DNA from: an uncultured Pelagibacteraceae bacterium
Lineage (GTDB): Bacteria > Pseudomonadota > Alphaproteobacteria > Pelagibacterales > Pelagibacteraceae
DNA length: 48,203 bases
Direction: 5' to 3'
NCBI GenBank assembly: GCA_902597515.1
Contig: CACJYB010000005.1
Span: 1-48,203, forward strand
The notes under the pieces are model-generated. The model worked only from the letters and a program-made list of their open reading frames with translations. It did not search any database and had not been told where the DNA came from. Position 1 is the stretch's first letter. Each line of letters starts with the position of its first letter. Position numbers and translations under genes: made by a program. Below are positions 1-8,177 of this stretch, in pieces.

Positions 1-978
1 AGTTCTTGCTACAATAGCTGGAAGTTCTTTCATTTGATTTATTTTTTCACCATTAAATTCTAAAATAATATCACCAGCTTGTATTCCTGCTTTTTCTGAA
101 GGACTATTTTCAGCAACACTTGCAACTAATGCCCCTCTTGCTTTGTCTAATTTTTCAACTTCAGCAATTTCTTTTGTCACATCTTGAATTCTAACGCCCA
201 GCCAACCTCTTTTTGTTTCACCAAATTCAATTAATTGTTTAATTACGATTTGTGCACTATTGGATGGTATAGAAAATCCAATTCCAATTGAACCATTACG
301 TCCAAGAATTGCTGTATTAATTCCAATTACATTTCCTTCCATATCAAACAAAGGTCCACCAGAATTTCCAGAATTTATAGAAGCATCTGTTTGAATAAAA
401 TCTTCATATCTTGATAAACCAATTGATCTATTTCTGGCTGAAATAATTCCTGCAGTAACGGTTCCACCTAAACCAAATGGATTTCCAATTGCTAAAACCC
501 AATCTCCAATTCTTGCTTTATCAGAATCTCCAAATGCTACTGGAATAAAATTTTCATCTGTTTCTAATTGCAAAACAGCAATATCCATTAGAGGGTCAGC
601 ACCTAGAACCTTAGCTTTAAATTCCTGGTCTCCATTTACCCTAACAATAATGTCGTCAGCATCTTGAATAACGTGATTATTTGTAACCACAATTCCTTTT
701 TCATCAATTATAAACCCAGAACCTAAAGCAGCTGATTGTCTTTCCTGAGGTGTTCCAAATTCTTTAAACATGTCCTCAAAAGGAGACCCTGGAGGAAATT
801 GAAAAGGAAAAGGATTAGAAGTTGTTGTGATAGTAGTTGTTGTAGAAATGTTTACAACAGATGGCATTAATTTTTCTGCAAGATCTGCAAAGGAAGCAGG
901 AACTGGTTTAGAGTTTACATTTAGCGAAAAGCTAAATGATATTACAAGGGTTAAGAATATAAGTTTAATCTTATTCAT
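1..978 (-). CDS. degP: Do/DegP-family periplasmic serine protease (HtrA), C-terminus cut off by the window start
   Basis: Absent from the ORF track because it runs off the edge. Minus-strand translation from ATG at 978 gives MNKIKLIFLTLVISFSFS... with LGSGFIIDEKGIVVTNNHVI, the GNSGGPLF serine motif and the start of a PDZ domain. Confidence 0.93.
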   Translation of the reverse strand, partial: MNKIKLIFLTLVISFSFSLNVNSKPVPASFADLAEKLMPSVVNISTTTTITTTSNPFPFQFPPGSPFEDMFKEFGTPQERQSAALGSGFIIDEKGIVVTNNHVIQDADDIIVRVNGDQEFKAKVLGADPLMDIAVLQLETDENFIPVAFGDSDKARIGDWVLAIGNPFGLGGTVTAGIISARNRSIGLSRYEDFIQTDASINSGNSGGPLFDMEGNVIGINTAILGRNGSIGIGFSIPSNSAQIVIKQLIEFGETKRGWLGVRIQDVTKEIAEVEKLDKARGALVASVAENSPSEKAGIQAGDIILEFNGEKINQMKELPAIVART

Positions 979-979
979 A

Positions 980-1165
980 TTAACTCTTAATAAAATAAAT
1001 AATTATAAAACCAATTAGTGCAAAAATAAGTCCACCTGATCTAAGCTGACTATCTTTAACAAGTTCTAATTTTTTCAACATACTTTTCATTTTTGCTGGA
1101 AATAAGGCGTACAAAATTCCCTCAATAAATAAGAAAAGACCAAAAGCTATAACTAGCTCACGCAT
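980..1165 (-). CDS. DUF2065 (YjeT-like) small membrane protein
   Basis: 61 aa, MRELVIAFGLFLFIEGILYALFP...; lies between hflC and degP as is common in Proteobacteria. Confidence 0.8.
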   Translation of the reverse strand: MRELVIAFGLFLFIEGILYALFPAKMKSMLKKLELVKDSQLRSGGLIFALIGFIIIYFIKS

Positions 1166-1172
1166 TTAAGAA

Positions 1173-2045
1173 TTATTGTTGGATTTCAGGTTTTATATTT
1201 CCAAAAAATTTAAAAAATTCACTATCAGGTGATAAAATTAAAGAAGTTTCACCACCAATAAGAGCTTTTTCATATGCTTGCATAGCTCTGTAGAATGCAA
1301 AAAACTCTGGATCTTGACCAAAGGCGTCAGCGAAAATTTTATTTCTTTCTCCATCACCTTCCCCTTTCATAATCTCAGATTGTTTTTGAGCATCTGCTAA
1401 GATTACTGTTACTTCTTTGTCTGCCGTTGATGTAATTGTAACTGCCATCTCTGCACCTTTTGCTCTGAATTCTTTTGCTTCTCTTTCCCTTTCAGTCTGC
1501 ATTCTTCTATAAATAGCATCACTATTGGCTTGTGGAAGATCTGCTCTTTTAATTCTTACATCAACAATATTAATTCCAAAGTTTTGTGCTTCGTTGTTTA
1601 CACCTTCTTTAATTAAAGCCATTTGCTTAGATCTATCTTTAGATAATAATGTTTGCAGTTCCTCTTGACCTAATACATTTCTAATTCTTGAATTTATAAT
1701 TGTTGATAATCTTGATCTTGCTACTCTTTCATTTCCAACAGAAATATAAAATTTTAGTGGATCAACAATCTGAAATCTTGCAAATGCATCAACAATTAAA
1801 CGTTTTTGATCTGATGCAATAACCTCTTCTGGTGGAGCATCTAGATTTAAAATTCTTTTATCTAGGTAAACAACATTTTGAATAAATGGAATTTTAAAGT
1901 TTAATCCTGGTTTCATTATTATTCTTTTTGGATCACCAAATTGCAGAATAATTGCTTGATTAACCTCTTTAACTATAATTACTGATAAAAAAGCTACAAC
2001 TCCAATTGCAACTAATACTCCTGCTAATATTTTTCCAGCTTTCAT
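1173..2045 (-). CDS. hflC: HflC, FtsH modulator (SPFH/band 7)
   Basis: SPFH protein, adjacent to hflK; QFGDPKRIIMKPGLNFKIPFIQNV. Confidence 0.93.
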   Translation of the reverse strand: MKAGKILAGVLVAIGVVAFLSVIIVKEVNQAIILQFGDPKRIIMKPGLNFKIPFIQNVVYLDKRILNLDAPPEEVIASDQKRLIVDAFARFQIVDPLKFYISVGNERVARSRLSTIINSRIRNVLGQEELQTLLSKDRSKQMALIKEGVNNEAQNFGINIVDVRIKRADLPQANSDAIYRRMQTEREREAKEFRAKGAEMAVTITSTADKEVTVILADAQKQSEIMKGEGDGERNKIFADAFGQDPEFFAFYRAMQAYEKALIGGETSLILSPDSEFFKFFGNIKPEIQQ

Positions 2046-2046
2046 T

Positions 2047-3147
2047 TTAATTTGTCACTTTCTTTTTTAACTCTGGCAAAGGTAGGTATGGAACTACACC
2101 TGAGCCTGCATTTTTTTCTATAATTACTTTATCAATATCTGCTAAAACTTTTTCCATAGTCTCTAAGTACATTCTTTCTTGAGTAACTGCTTTTGCATTT
2201 TTATATTCATTGTATATAGCTATAAATCTACTTGCTTCACCCTCTGCTTTTGCAACAACTTCTTTTTTATAAGCTTCTGCTGCTTGTAAAATTTTTTGCG
2301 CTTCCCCTCGTGCTCTTGGAATTACATCATTTGCATAAGCTTCAGCTTCGTTTTTAGATCTTTCCATATCTGCTCTTGCAGCCTGTACATCTCTAAATGC
2401 GTCAATTACTTGATCAGGTGGGTCAGCTTTTTGAGTTTGAACTTGTGTAATTTGAATTCCACTTTCATAATCATCTAAAATAGTTTGAATAATTTCTTGT
2501 GTTTCAAGCTCAATTTTAGATCTTCCCTCTGTTAAAATTGGTTGAATGTCACTTTTTGCTATCACTTCTCTCATTGCAGTTTCAGCAGCCGCTTTAACTG
2601 TGCCTTCTGGGTCTTGAATTTTAAATAAAAAATTTCCCGCATCTTTTATTACCCAAAATACAGAAAAATCTATATTAACAATATTTTCATCTCCAGTTAA
2701 CATTAGACTTTCTTGTGGTACATCAGCAACTCCACCTCCTGTGGAGAAACCACTGTCTCTCTCAGATCTAAATCCTATATCCATTCTATTAACCTTGGTT
2801 ACTTTAGGTGTTTGAACGGTCTCAACAGGAAAAGGTATGTGATAGTTCAAACCAGGCTGTGTAGTTTTTACAAACTTACCAAACCTTAATACAACGCCTT
2901 GTTCATCAGGTAATACTCTGTAAAGTCCACTCGCTAACCATACAAAAACTAAAACTAATAAAATTAGACTTATTGATTTTCCTCCTGAAGTTTTTCCACC
3001 AGGTAAAAATTTTTTAATTTTATCTTGAAGATCTCTAATTAATTCGTCAACGTTTGGTGGTGTCGGACCTCTACCTGATCCATTACCACTGCCACCTCCA
3101 CCTGGAGGTGCTCCCCAAGGACTTTGACCTTTAAAATCGTCTGACAT
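2047..3147 (-). CDS. hflK: HflK, FtsH modulator (SPFH/band 7)
   Basis: Gly/Pro-rich N-terminus, one TM segment and SPFH domain; the likely start is the second Met (MSDDFKGQSPWG) at 3147. Confidence 0.93.
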   Translation of the reverse strand: MSDDFKGQSPWGAPPGGGGSGNGSGRGPTPPNVDELIRDLQDKIKKFLPGGKTSGGKSISLILLVLVFVWLASGLYRVLPDEQGVVLRFGKFVKTTQPGLNYHIPFPVETVQTPKVTKVNRMDIGFRSERDSGFSTGGGVADVPQESLMLTGDENIVNIDFSVFWVIKDAGNFLFKIQDPEGTVKAAAETAMREVIAKSDIQPILTEGRSKIELETQEIIQTILDDYESGIQITQVQTQKADPPDQVIDAFRDVQAARADMERSKNEAEAYANDVIPRARGEAQKILQAAEAYKKEVVAKAEGEASRFIAIYNEYKNAKAVTQERMYLETMEKVLADIDKVIIEKNAGSGVVPYLPLPELKKKVTN

Positions 3148-3198
3148 ATGCAAAAGTATATAGTGTCTTTATCGCAAAAAACAAGTAATGATACTTTT

Positions 3199-4023
3199 AT
3201 GACTGATAAAAAACCTGAACTTAGTGCCGCAATGAAAAGTAAGCTAGAGCCTAAAAAATTCACTAAAAATCCAATTCTTGGAACAAAGTTTATCATAGCA
3301 ATCTCAAGTGCAAAAGGTGGTGTTGGAAAATCAACTTTTGCAACGAATCTTTCTCTGGCGTTGAAGAAAGTTGGATGCAAAGTTGGTCTTTTAGATGCGG
3401 ATATTTATGGTCCATCAATTCCAAAAATGTTTGATATTAATGAAAAACCAAAAAGTGATGGCCAAAAATTAGATCCTATAATTAAATATGGTGTTCAATG
3501 TATGTCTATTGGTTTTTTAGCTGACCAACAAACTCCAATGATATGGCGTGGTCCTATGGTAACAAGTGCAATTAAAACTTTTACTCAGAAAGTAAATTGG
3601 AAAGATTTAGATTTTATTATTGTGGATATGCCTCCAGGAACTGGTGACACTCAACTTACATTTTCACAAGAAATAAAAATGGATGGTGCAATAATTGTGA
3701 GTACACCTCAAGAAGTAGCTCTTTTAGACGTTAAAAGAGGAATAAAAATGTTTGATAAATTAGGAGTTAAAATTTTAGGTTTAGTTGATAATATGAGTTT
3801 TTTCATAGGTGACGATGGAAAAAAATATAAAATTTTTGGAGAAGGTGGAGTTAAAAAAACTGCAGATGAATTTCAAAAAAAATTTTTAGGTGAAATTCCA
3901 ATTGATCCTGAGGTAGGAAAAACTGGTGATGAAGGAAAGCCAATTGTGGAGGCTAACCCTGAACATGAAATTTCAAAAATATATTTAGACTTTGCAAAAA
4001 TTATAAAGCAAAATTTTTTTTAA
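3199..4023 (+). CDS. mrp: Mrp/NBP35-family P-loop ATPase (Fe-S carrier)
   Basis: SSAKGGVGKSTFATNLSLAL deviant Walker A and VDMPPGTGDTQLT; track ORF starts at 3148, but MTDKKPEL at 3199 is an alternative start. Confidence 0.88.
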   Translation: MTDKKPELSAAMKSKLEPKKFTKNPILGTKFIIAISSAKGGVGKSTFATNLSLALKKVGCKVGLLDADIYGPSIPKMFDINEKPKSDGQKLDPIIKYGVQCMSIGFLADQQTPMIWRGPMVTSAIKTFTQKVNWKDLDFIIVDMPPGTGDTQLTFSQEIKMDGAIIVSTPQEVALLDVKRGIKMFDKLGVKILGLVDNMSFFIGDDGKKYKIFGEGGVKKTADEFQKKFLGEIPIDPEVGKTGDEGKPIVEANPEHEISKIYLDFAKIIKQNFF

Positions 4024-4029
4024 TTAAAA

Positions 4030-6012
4030 GTGAAATCTTCAAAAATTATATTTAATTATTTAGATCATATTGATGCTTTAAGAGCTATTTCTGTAATTTT
4101 AGTTATTTTGTTTCATATAAATCCAGACATATTTTTTTATGGATATCTAGGTGTTGATATTTTTTTTGTAATATCTGGATACGTCATAAGTAATTCTATT
4201 TACGAGCAACAAATTTTAGGGAAAAAATGTATTGCAGATTTTTATATAAAAAGATTTAAGAGAATCTTCCCTATACTTTTTTTAGTCGTTTCTACTTTTT
4301 TTATATTTTATATTTTAATATCTCCATTAAGTGGAAACACTGATTTTTTTTTTCTAAGTGGAATTTTTTCTTTATTAGGTGCTTCTAACTTATATTTCTT
4401 AAACAATGAAACAAATTACTTTTTAAGTGAAAGTATAAATCCACTTCTTCATACATGGTCTCTAGGTATTGAGGAGCAATTTTATGTTTTATACCCAATT
4501 TTTATAATTAATATATTTTCATTATTTAAAAATAACTTCACTAAAATATTTTTTACAATTTTTATTTTTATACTAATTTCTTTATTATTATATTTTTTCA
4601 CAAAAGGTATAAGTTCAAATTTTTATTTTCCATTTTCAAGATTTTGGCAAATAGGATTTGGTTGTTTAGCTTTTTTTTATTTTAATATTAAATCTAAATA
4701 TAAAATATATTTTAATTTTTTTTTAATAATTGGCTCCATAATATTTTATGTTTATTTTTTTGAGAATTCTGTAAAAATATCAAATTTAATTACTACAATA
4801 ATTACTTTTTTTTTAATTTTAAGTTTAAGAGGTATTGAAAATGGGAGTATAAACAATTACATAAAAAAAAGTCAGCTTCCATATATAGGTAAATTATCTT
4901 ATTCACTCTATTTATGGCATTTACCGATCTTATATTTTTGTGAAATATATTTCTCAGGGATTATTTTAATTTTTATTTTTTCAATAATAACTATTAGCTT
5001 TTCAATTATCTCTTACCATAAATTTGAAAGTCCATTAAGAAAATCAACAAAATTGGAAAAATTTATTAAATCTATTCCAAAATTTATTCCTGTCATCTCT
5101 ATATGTTCTGTTTCGATTTTTTTTATATTTTCAAGTTACAACATTAAAAATAGTTATGAATTTTTAAAAAAATTAAATTATCCAGAAATAAAACTTGGGA
5201 ATTACTTGAACAGAATTGATTTTAAATACAATAACTACTTACAAAGTGAATGTTCTAAAGAAAAATTTTATTTAAACTGTAAAATTAGTGATGGAAAGGA
5301 AGCTTCTGTATATTTAACTGGTGATAGTCATGCTGACCATTTTCTACCAGCAATAGACAATCTTAAGAATATTAATAGTTATTATTTTAATAATTTTGCT
5401 TTGTGTAAAATAATATTATCAACACTATCAATATCCAATGATACAAATTTTGATAATTGTTTAAAAACAAACAATAGCAATTTAAATTATTTAAAGCAGG
5501 ATTTTTCACAATTCAAAGATAAAACAATTTTTATATCACTAAGAATAAGTGAATATCTTAAACCTGAGTGGAAGATTAAAGAGAGCAATGAAGATGGTTA
5601 TAACAAAATTGATTTGATAAAAAAAAACTATCTTAAGTTTTTTGAAAACTTTGAGGGAAGTAAATTTATTTTAATGAATACAATTCCAGAAAGTTCTATT
5701 CACACAGAAAAATGTTTGTTTAATGAATTTTTGTTTAACAAGTTAAATGAGAAAATTTATAAAAAATGTCACTTTAAAAAAAAAGAGGATATTGACAGAT
5801 ATTTACGTGTTACAGAAATATTGAATTCCATTTCTGCTAAAAAAGAGAATGTATCTATTTTTGATCCATATAATATTTTATGTCCAAATAAAATTTGCCA
5901 TAATTTTGATGTTGATAATGATAAAATAATTTTAATAGATAAAGATCATTTAAGTGTTGAGGCTAGTAAATCTCTAACAAAATATATAGAAATTTTTTTA
6001 AAAGATTTATAA
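4030..6012 (+). CDS. Acyltransferase-3 (OafA/OafB type) with C-terminal SGNH domain
   Basis: GTG start; N-terminal DALRAISVILVILFHINPDIFFYGYLGVDIFFVISGYVI with many TM segments; C-terminal TGDSHADHF and DKDHLS motifs typical of SGNH domains. Confidence 0.88.
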   Translation: MKSSKIIFNYLDHIDALRAISVILVILFHINPDIFFYGYLGVDIFFVISGYVISNSIYEQQILGKKCIADFYIKRFKRIFPILFLVVSTFFIFYILISPLSGNTDFFFLSGIFSLLGASNLYFLNNETNYFLSESINPLLHTWSLGIEEQFYVLYPIFIINIFSLFKNNFTKIFFTIFIFILISLLLYFFTKGISSNFYFPFSRFWQIGFGCLAFFYFNIKSKYKIYFNFFLIIGSIIFYVYFFENSVKISNLITTIITFFLILSLRGIENGSINNYIKKSQLPYIGKLSYSLYLWHLPILYFCEIYFSGIILIFIFSIITISFSIISYHKFESPLRKSTKLEKFIKSIPKFIPVISICSVSIFFIFSSYNIKNSYEFLKKLNYPEIKLGNYLNRIDFKYNNYLQSECSKEKFYLNCKISDGKEASVYLTGDSHADHFLPAIDNLKNINSYYFNNFALCKIILSTLSISNDTNFDNCLKTNNSNLNYLKQDFSQFKDKTIFISLRISEYLKPEWKIKESNEDGYNKIDLIKKNYLKFFENFEGSKFILMNTIPESSIHTEKCLFNEFLFNKLNEKIYKKCHFKKKEDIDRYLRVTEILNSISAKKENVSIFDPYNILCPNKICHNFDVDNDKIILIDKDHLSVEASKSLTKYIEIFLKDL

Positions 6013-6022
6013 GTCTATTAAC

Positions 6023-6964
6023 TTATGTCTCCTTTATGCCGAATGCTTCCATTAATTCATTCCATTCTCTTTTTGAAAGATCAGATTTTTCCATATCAAC
6101 TTTTTCACCTTTAATAAGTTTTTGAATTATAACTTTTCCTTTTGCAGAAACCTCAGTCCCACCAACTCTGTAATCCATAAAAGCATCATAAGTTATGGGG
6201 ACCCATTTTTTTACAGTATCCAGCATTATGTCAGCATAAACTCTAATTTCATATTGAGCATGACTATCAGCTCTTAATCTTAAAAAATTCATCAAGTTTA
6301 ATAAATCAGTTTTCCAATACCATTGAGTGTATGTATTTAATGTTAAATTCATTCTTGCAAGTTCCCTTGCTAAACCTTTTTTATTTTCATTAATAGTTGA
6401 TCCATCAAATCTCTCATTAAGCATAGTTTCATAATTATCGTAAGTTCTCTCCGCATCACTTTTTAAAAGTTCCAAAACTTCCACTGCCTGTTTTCCTTCC
6501 AATACATCACCTCTACCCTGTCTGTTACTAGTTGATTGAGCAGCTAAATTTTCTTGAGAAGGCAAATAAAATTCTTTATCCAGAATTGAGTATCTTGCGG
6601 AATATTCATTAACATTTGCAGTTCTGTGTCTAATCCATTGTCTTGCAATAAATATTGGAAGCTTAACATGATATTTAATTTCACACATTTCAAATGGAGT
6701 GCTGTGCCAATGCCTCATCAAATATTTAATTAAACCTTTGTCAGTTGAAACTTGTTTGGTTCCTTTTCCGTACGATACTCTGGCTGATTGAACTATGGAT
6801 GTGTCATCACCCATATAATCAACAACTCTTACAAAACCATGATCTAAAGCTGGAATTGCTTCATATAGGATTTTTTCAAGCTCAGGAGCAGTAACTCTTT
6901 TTGTCTGATTACTTTGAGATTGCTGATTTTTTATTTCTTCTTGTTGTTCTTTAGTTAATTTCAT
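6023..6964 (-). CDS. thyX: Flavin-dependent thymidylate synthase ThyX
   Basis: [15 protein letters not shown] matches the ThyX motif. The track ORF (start 7087) extends into the tmRNA gene; the likely start is ATG at 6964 ([10 protein letters not shown]). Confidence 0.93.
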   Translation of the reverse strand: MKLTKEQQEEIKNQQSQSNQTKRVTAPELEKILYEAIPALDHGFVRVVDYMGDDTSIVQSARVSYGKGTKQVSTDKGLIKYLMRHWHSTPFEMCEIKYHVKLPIFIARQWIRHRTANVNEYSARYSILDKEFYLPSQENLAAQSTSNRQGRGDVLEGKQAVEVLELLKSDAERTYDNYETMLNERFDGSTINENKKGLARELARMNLTLNTYTQWYWKTDLLNLMNFLRLRADSHAQYEIRVYADIMLDTVKKWVPITYDAFMDYRVGGTEVSAKGKVIIQKLIKGEKVDMEKSDLSKREWNELMEAFGIKET

Positions 6965-7006
6965 GATTGTTATTGAATCTGTTGTATTTCCTTTTATATT
7001 AATAAT

Positions 7007-7088
7007 GTTGGTTTTCCAACTACGACGATAAACGAATTTCGTAATAACCATTGCGGACGTGGGGGCAGTACCCACCACCTCCACCATT
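7007..7088 (+). ncRNA. ssrA: Permuted tmRNA, acceptor piece (5' end approximate)
   Basis: GCGGACGTGGGGGCAGTACCCACCACCTCCACCA: T-arm stem GTGGG/CCCAC, and CACCTCC-A-CCA complementary to GGGGGTG at 7100-7106. Resembles the 3' end of E. coli tmRNA (CGGACGCGGGUUCAACUCCCGCCAGCUCCACCA). Confidence 0.9.
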
Positions 7089-7099
7089 ACAACTTATGG

Positions 7100-7264
7100 G
7101 GGTGAACTAGATTCGACGGATGACTAAAGGCTATTCTTTCGTTCGGGATTGTTCCACCGTAACGGGCTATTTTATAATTGCTAACGAAAGTTACGCACTT
7201 GCTGCCTAATTAACTTAGTTAATTAAGCAAACGGGGTTTGGGGCACCTGGCAACAGAACGCCCC
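7100..7264 (+). ncRNA. ssrA: Permuted tmRNA, coding piece, tag ANESYALAA* at 7180-7209 (3' end approximate)
   Basis: GGGGGTGAACTAGATTCGACGG is a canonical tmRNA 5' end; reading frame GCT AAC GAA AGT TAC GCA CTT GCT GCC TAA; stop codon in a hairpin (TAATTAAC-TTA-GTTAATTA, 7207-7225); terminal stem GGGGC 7240-7244 / GCCCC 7260-7264. Confidence 0.92.
7246..7261 (+). repeat. 16-bp direct repeat copy 1 (CCTGGCAACAGAACGC) within the tmRNA coding-piece 3' end
   Basis: Exact match to 8150-8165. Confidence 0.95.
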
Positions 7265-7336
7265 TTAGCATCTCATTTTTATCAACAATTTGTAGATGTA
7301 TTAATTTTATCAACGCTATTAAATATATACAATTAT

Positions 7337-8026
7337 TTAATTTTTTATTTTTTTTTCAAATTCAACTTTTTTTTTAGTTTGAGATTTTTTTAAATTATTA
7401 AATATTCTTAATGCTATAATCCAAAATATAATCAATAATACTAGGACTAACAGAAAATTCGATACAACTAAATAATTATAAAATCCGTGAAGTAAAAAAG
7501 GTATAAAAAAACAAAGAAATAAATTATTTTTTTTTGAAATAAAGACATATTTCATAAAATAATAACCCATAAAAGCACCAAATAAAGCATGAGCAGGTAT
7601 TGCAGAAAAACATCTCATGACAGCCAATGCCATTGATGTGGTTTCAAAATAATCTTTTAATACATAAACATAATAAATGTTTTCAAGTGTAGCAAAACCA
7701 AGAGATGCAACAACTCCATAAACCATTCCATCTGTAGGTTCATTAAATTCTTTCATTTTGTAAACAACATAATAAAGAATAAAAAATTTTAGACCTTCTT
7801 CTACGGGGGCAGCAGTTAAAAATGAGTAAATTAAATTTTGACTTATGTTTAATTTAGAAAAAAAATCACCTAGAAATGTATTAATAATAAACGCTGGTAT
7901 TGTTATAAATATTCCATAACAAAATATTTTAATTATTGATGAAGTAGGTTCAGGAAATTTTTCTGATTTAACAAAAAAAATAATTATTAAAAATGAAGGT
8001 AATATTGTAACTAAAAGTAAATTCAT
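7337..8026 (-). CDS. PrsW-family intramembrane metalloprotease
   Basis: Multi-TM protein with APVEEGLKFF (EExxK), ATLENIYYV, AIPAHALFGAFMGYYF and FLLHGFYNY. Track start is GTG at 8056; ATG at 8026 (MNLLLVTILP) seems more likely. Confidence 0.82.
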   Translation of the reverse strand: MNLLLVTILPSFLIIIFFVKSEKFPEPTSSIIKIFCYGIFITIPAFIINTFLGDFFSKLNISQNLIYSFLTAAPVEEGLKFFILYYVVYKMKEFNEPTDGMVYGVVASLGFATLENIYYVYVLKDYFETTSMALAVMRCFSAIPAHALFGAFMGYYFMKYVFISKKNNLFLCFFIPFLLHGFYNYLVVSNFLLVLVLLIIFWIIALRIFNNLKKSQTKKKVEFEKKIKN

Positions 8027-8149
8027 ATAATCAATGATAATCCATGATCTTAGCACAGATAATCAGATCACACTAGGATCGCACTTGGTTTGCAACCCAT
8101 CACATTTCAATTCAAATTACTCGCAAATAATGGTATAAAGTTCTGAAAC

Positions 8150-8165
8150 CCTGGCAACAGAACGC
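8150..8165 (+). repeat. 16-bp direct repeat copy 2 (CCTGGCAACAGAACGC), degenerate tmRNA 3'-end copy
   Basis: Exact copy of 7246-7261, located between the PrsW gene and ppdK. Confidence 0.95.
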
Positions 8166-8177
8166 GCCCTGCTTAAC

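Noticed and set aside
827-1018. 63-aa + strand ORF at the window start
   Set aside because: Antisense to the partial degP CDS read on the minus strand (1-978).
3781-3840. Mrp lacking the CxxC motif after NMS
   Set aside because: As I recall, alphaproteobacterial Mrp homologues commonly have this segment without CxxC, so probably not unusual.
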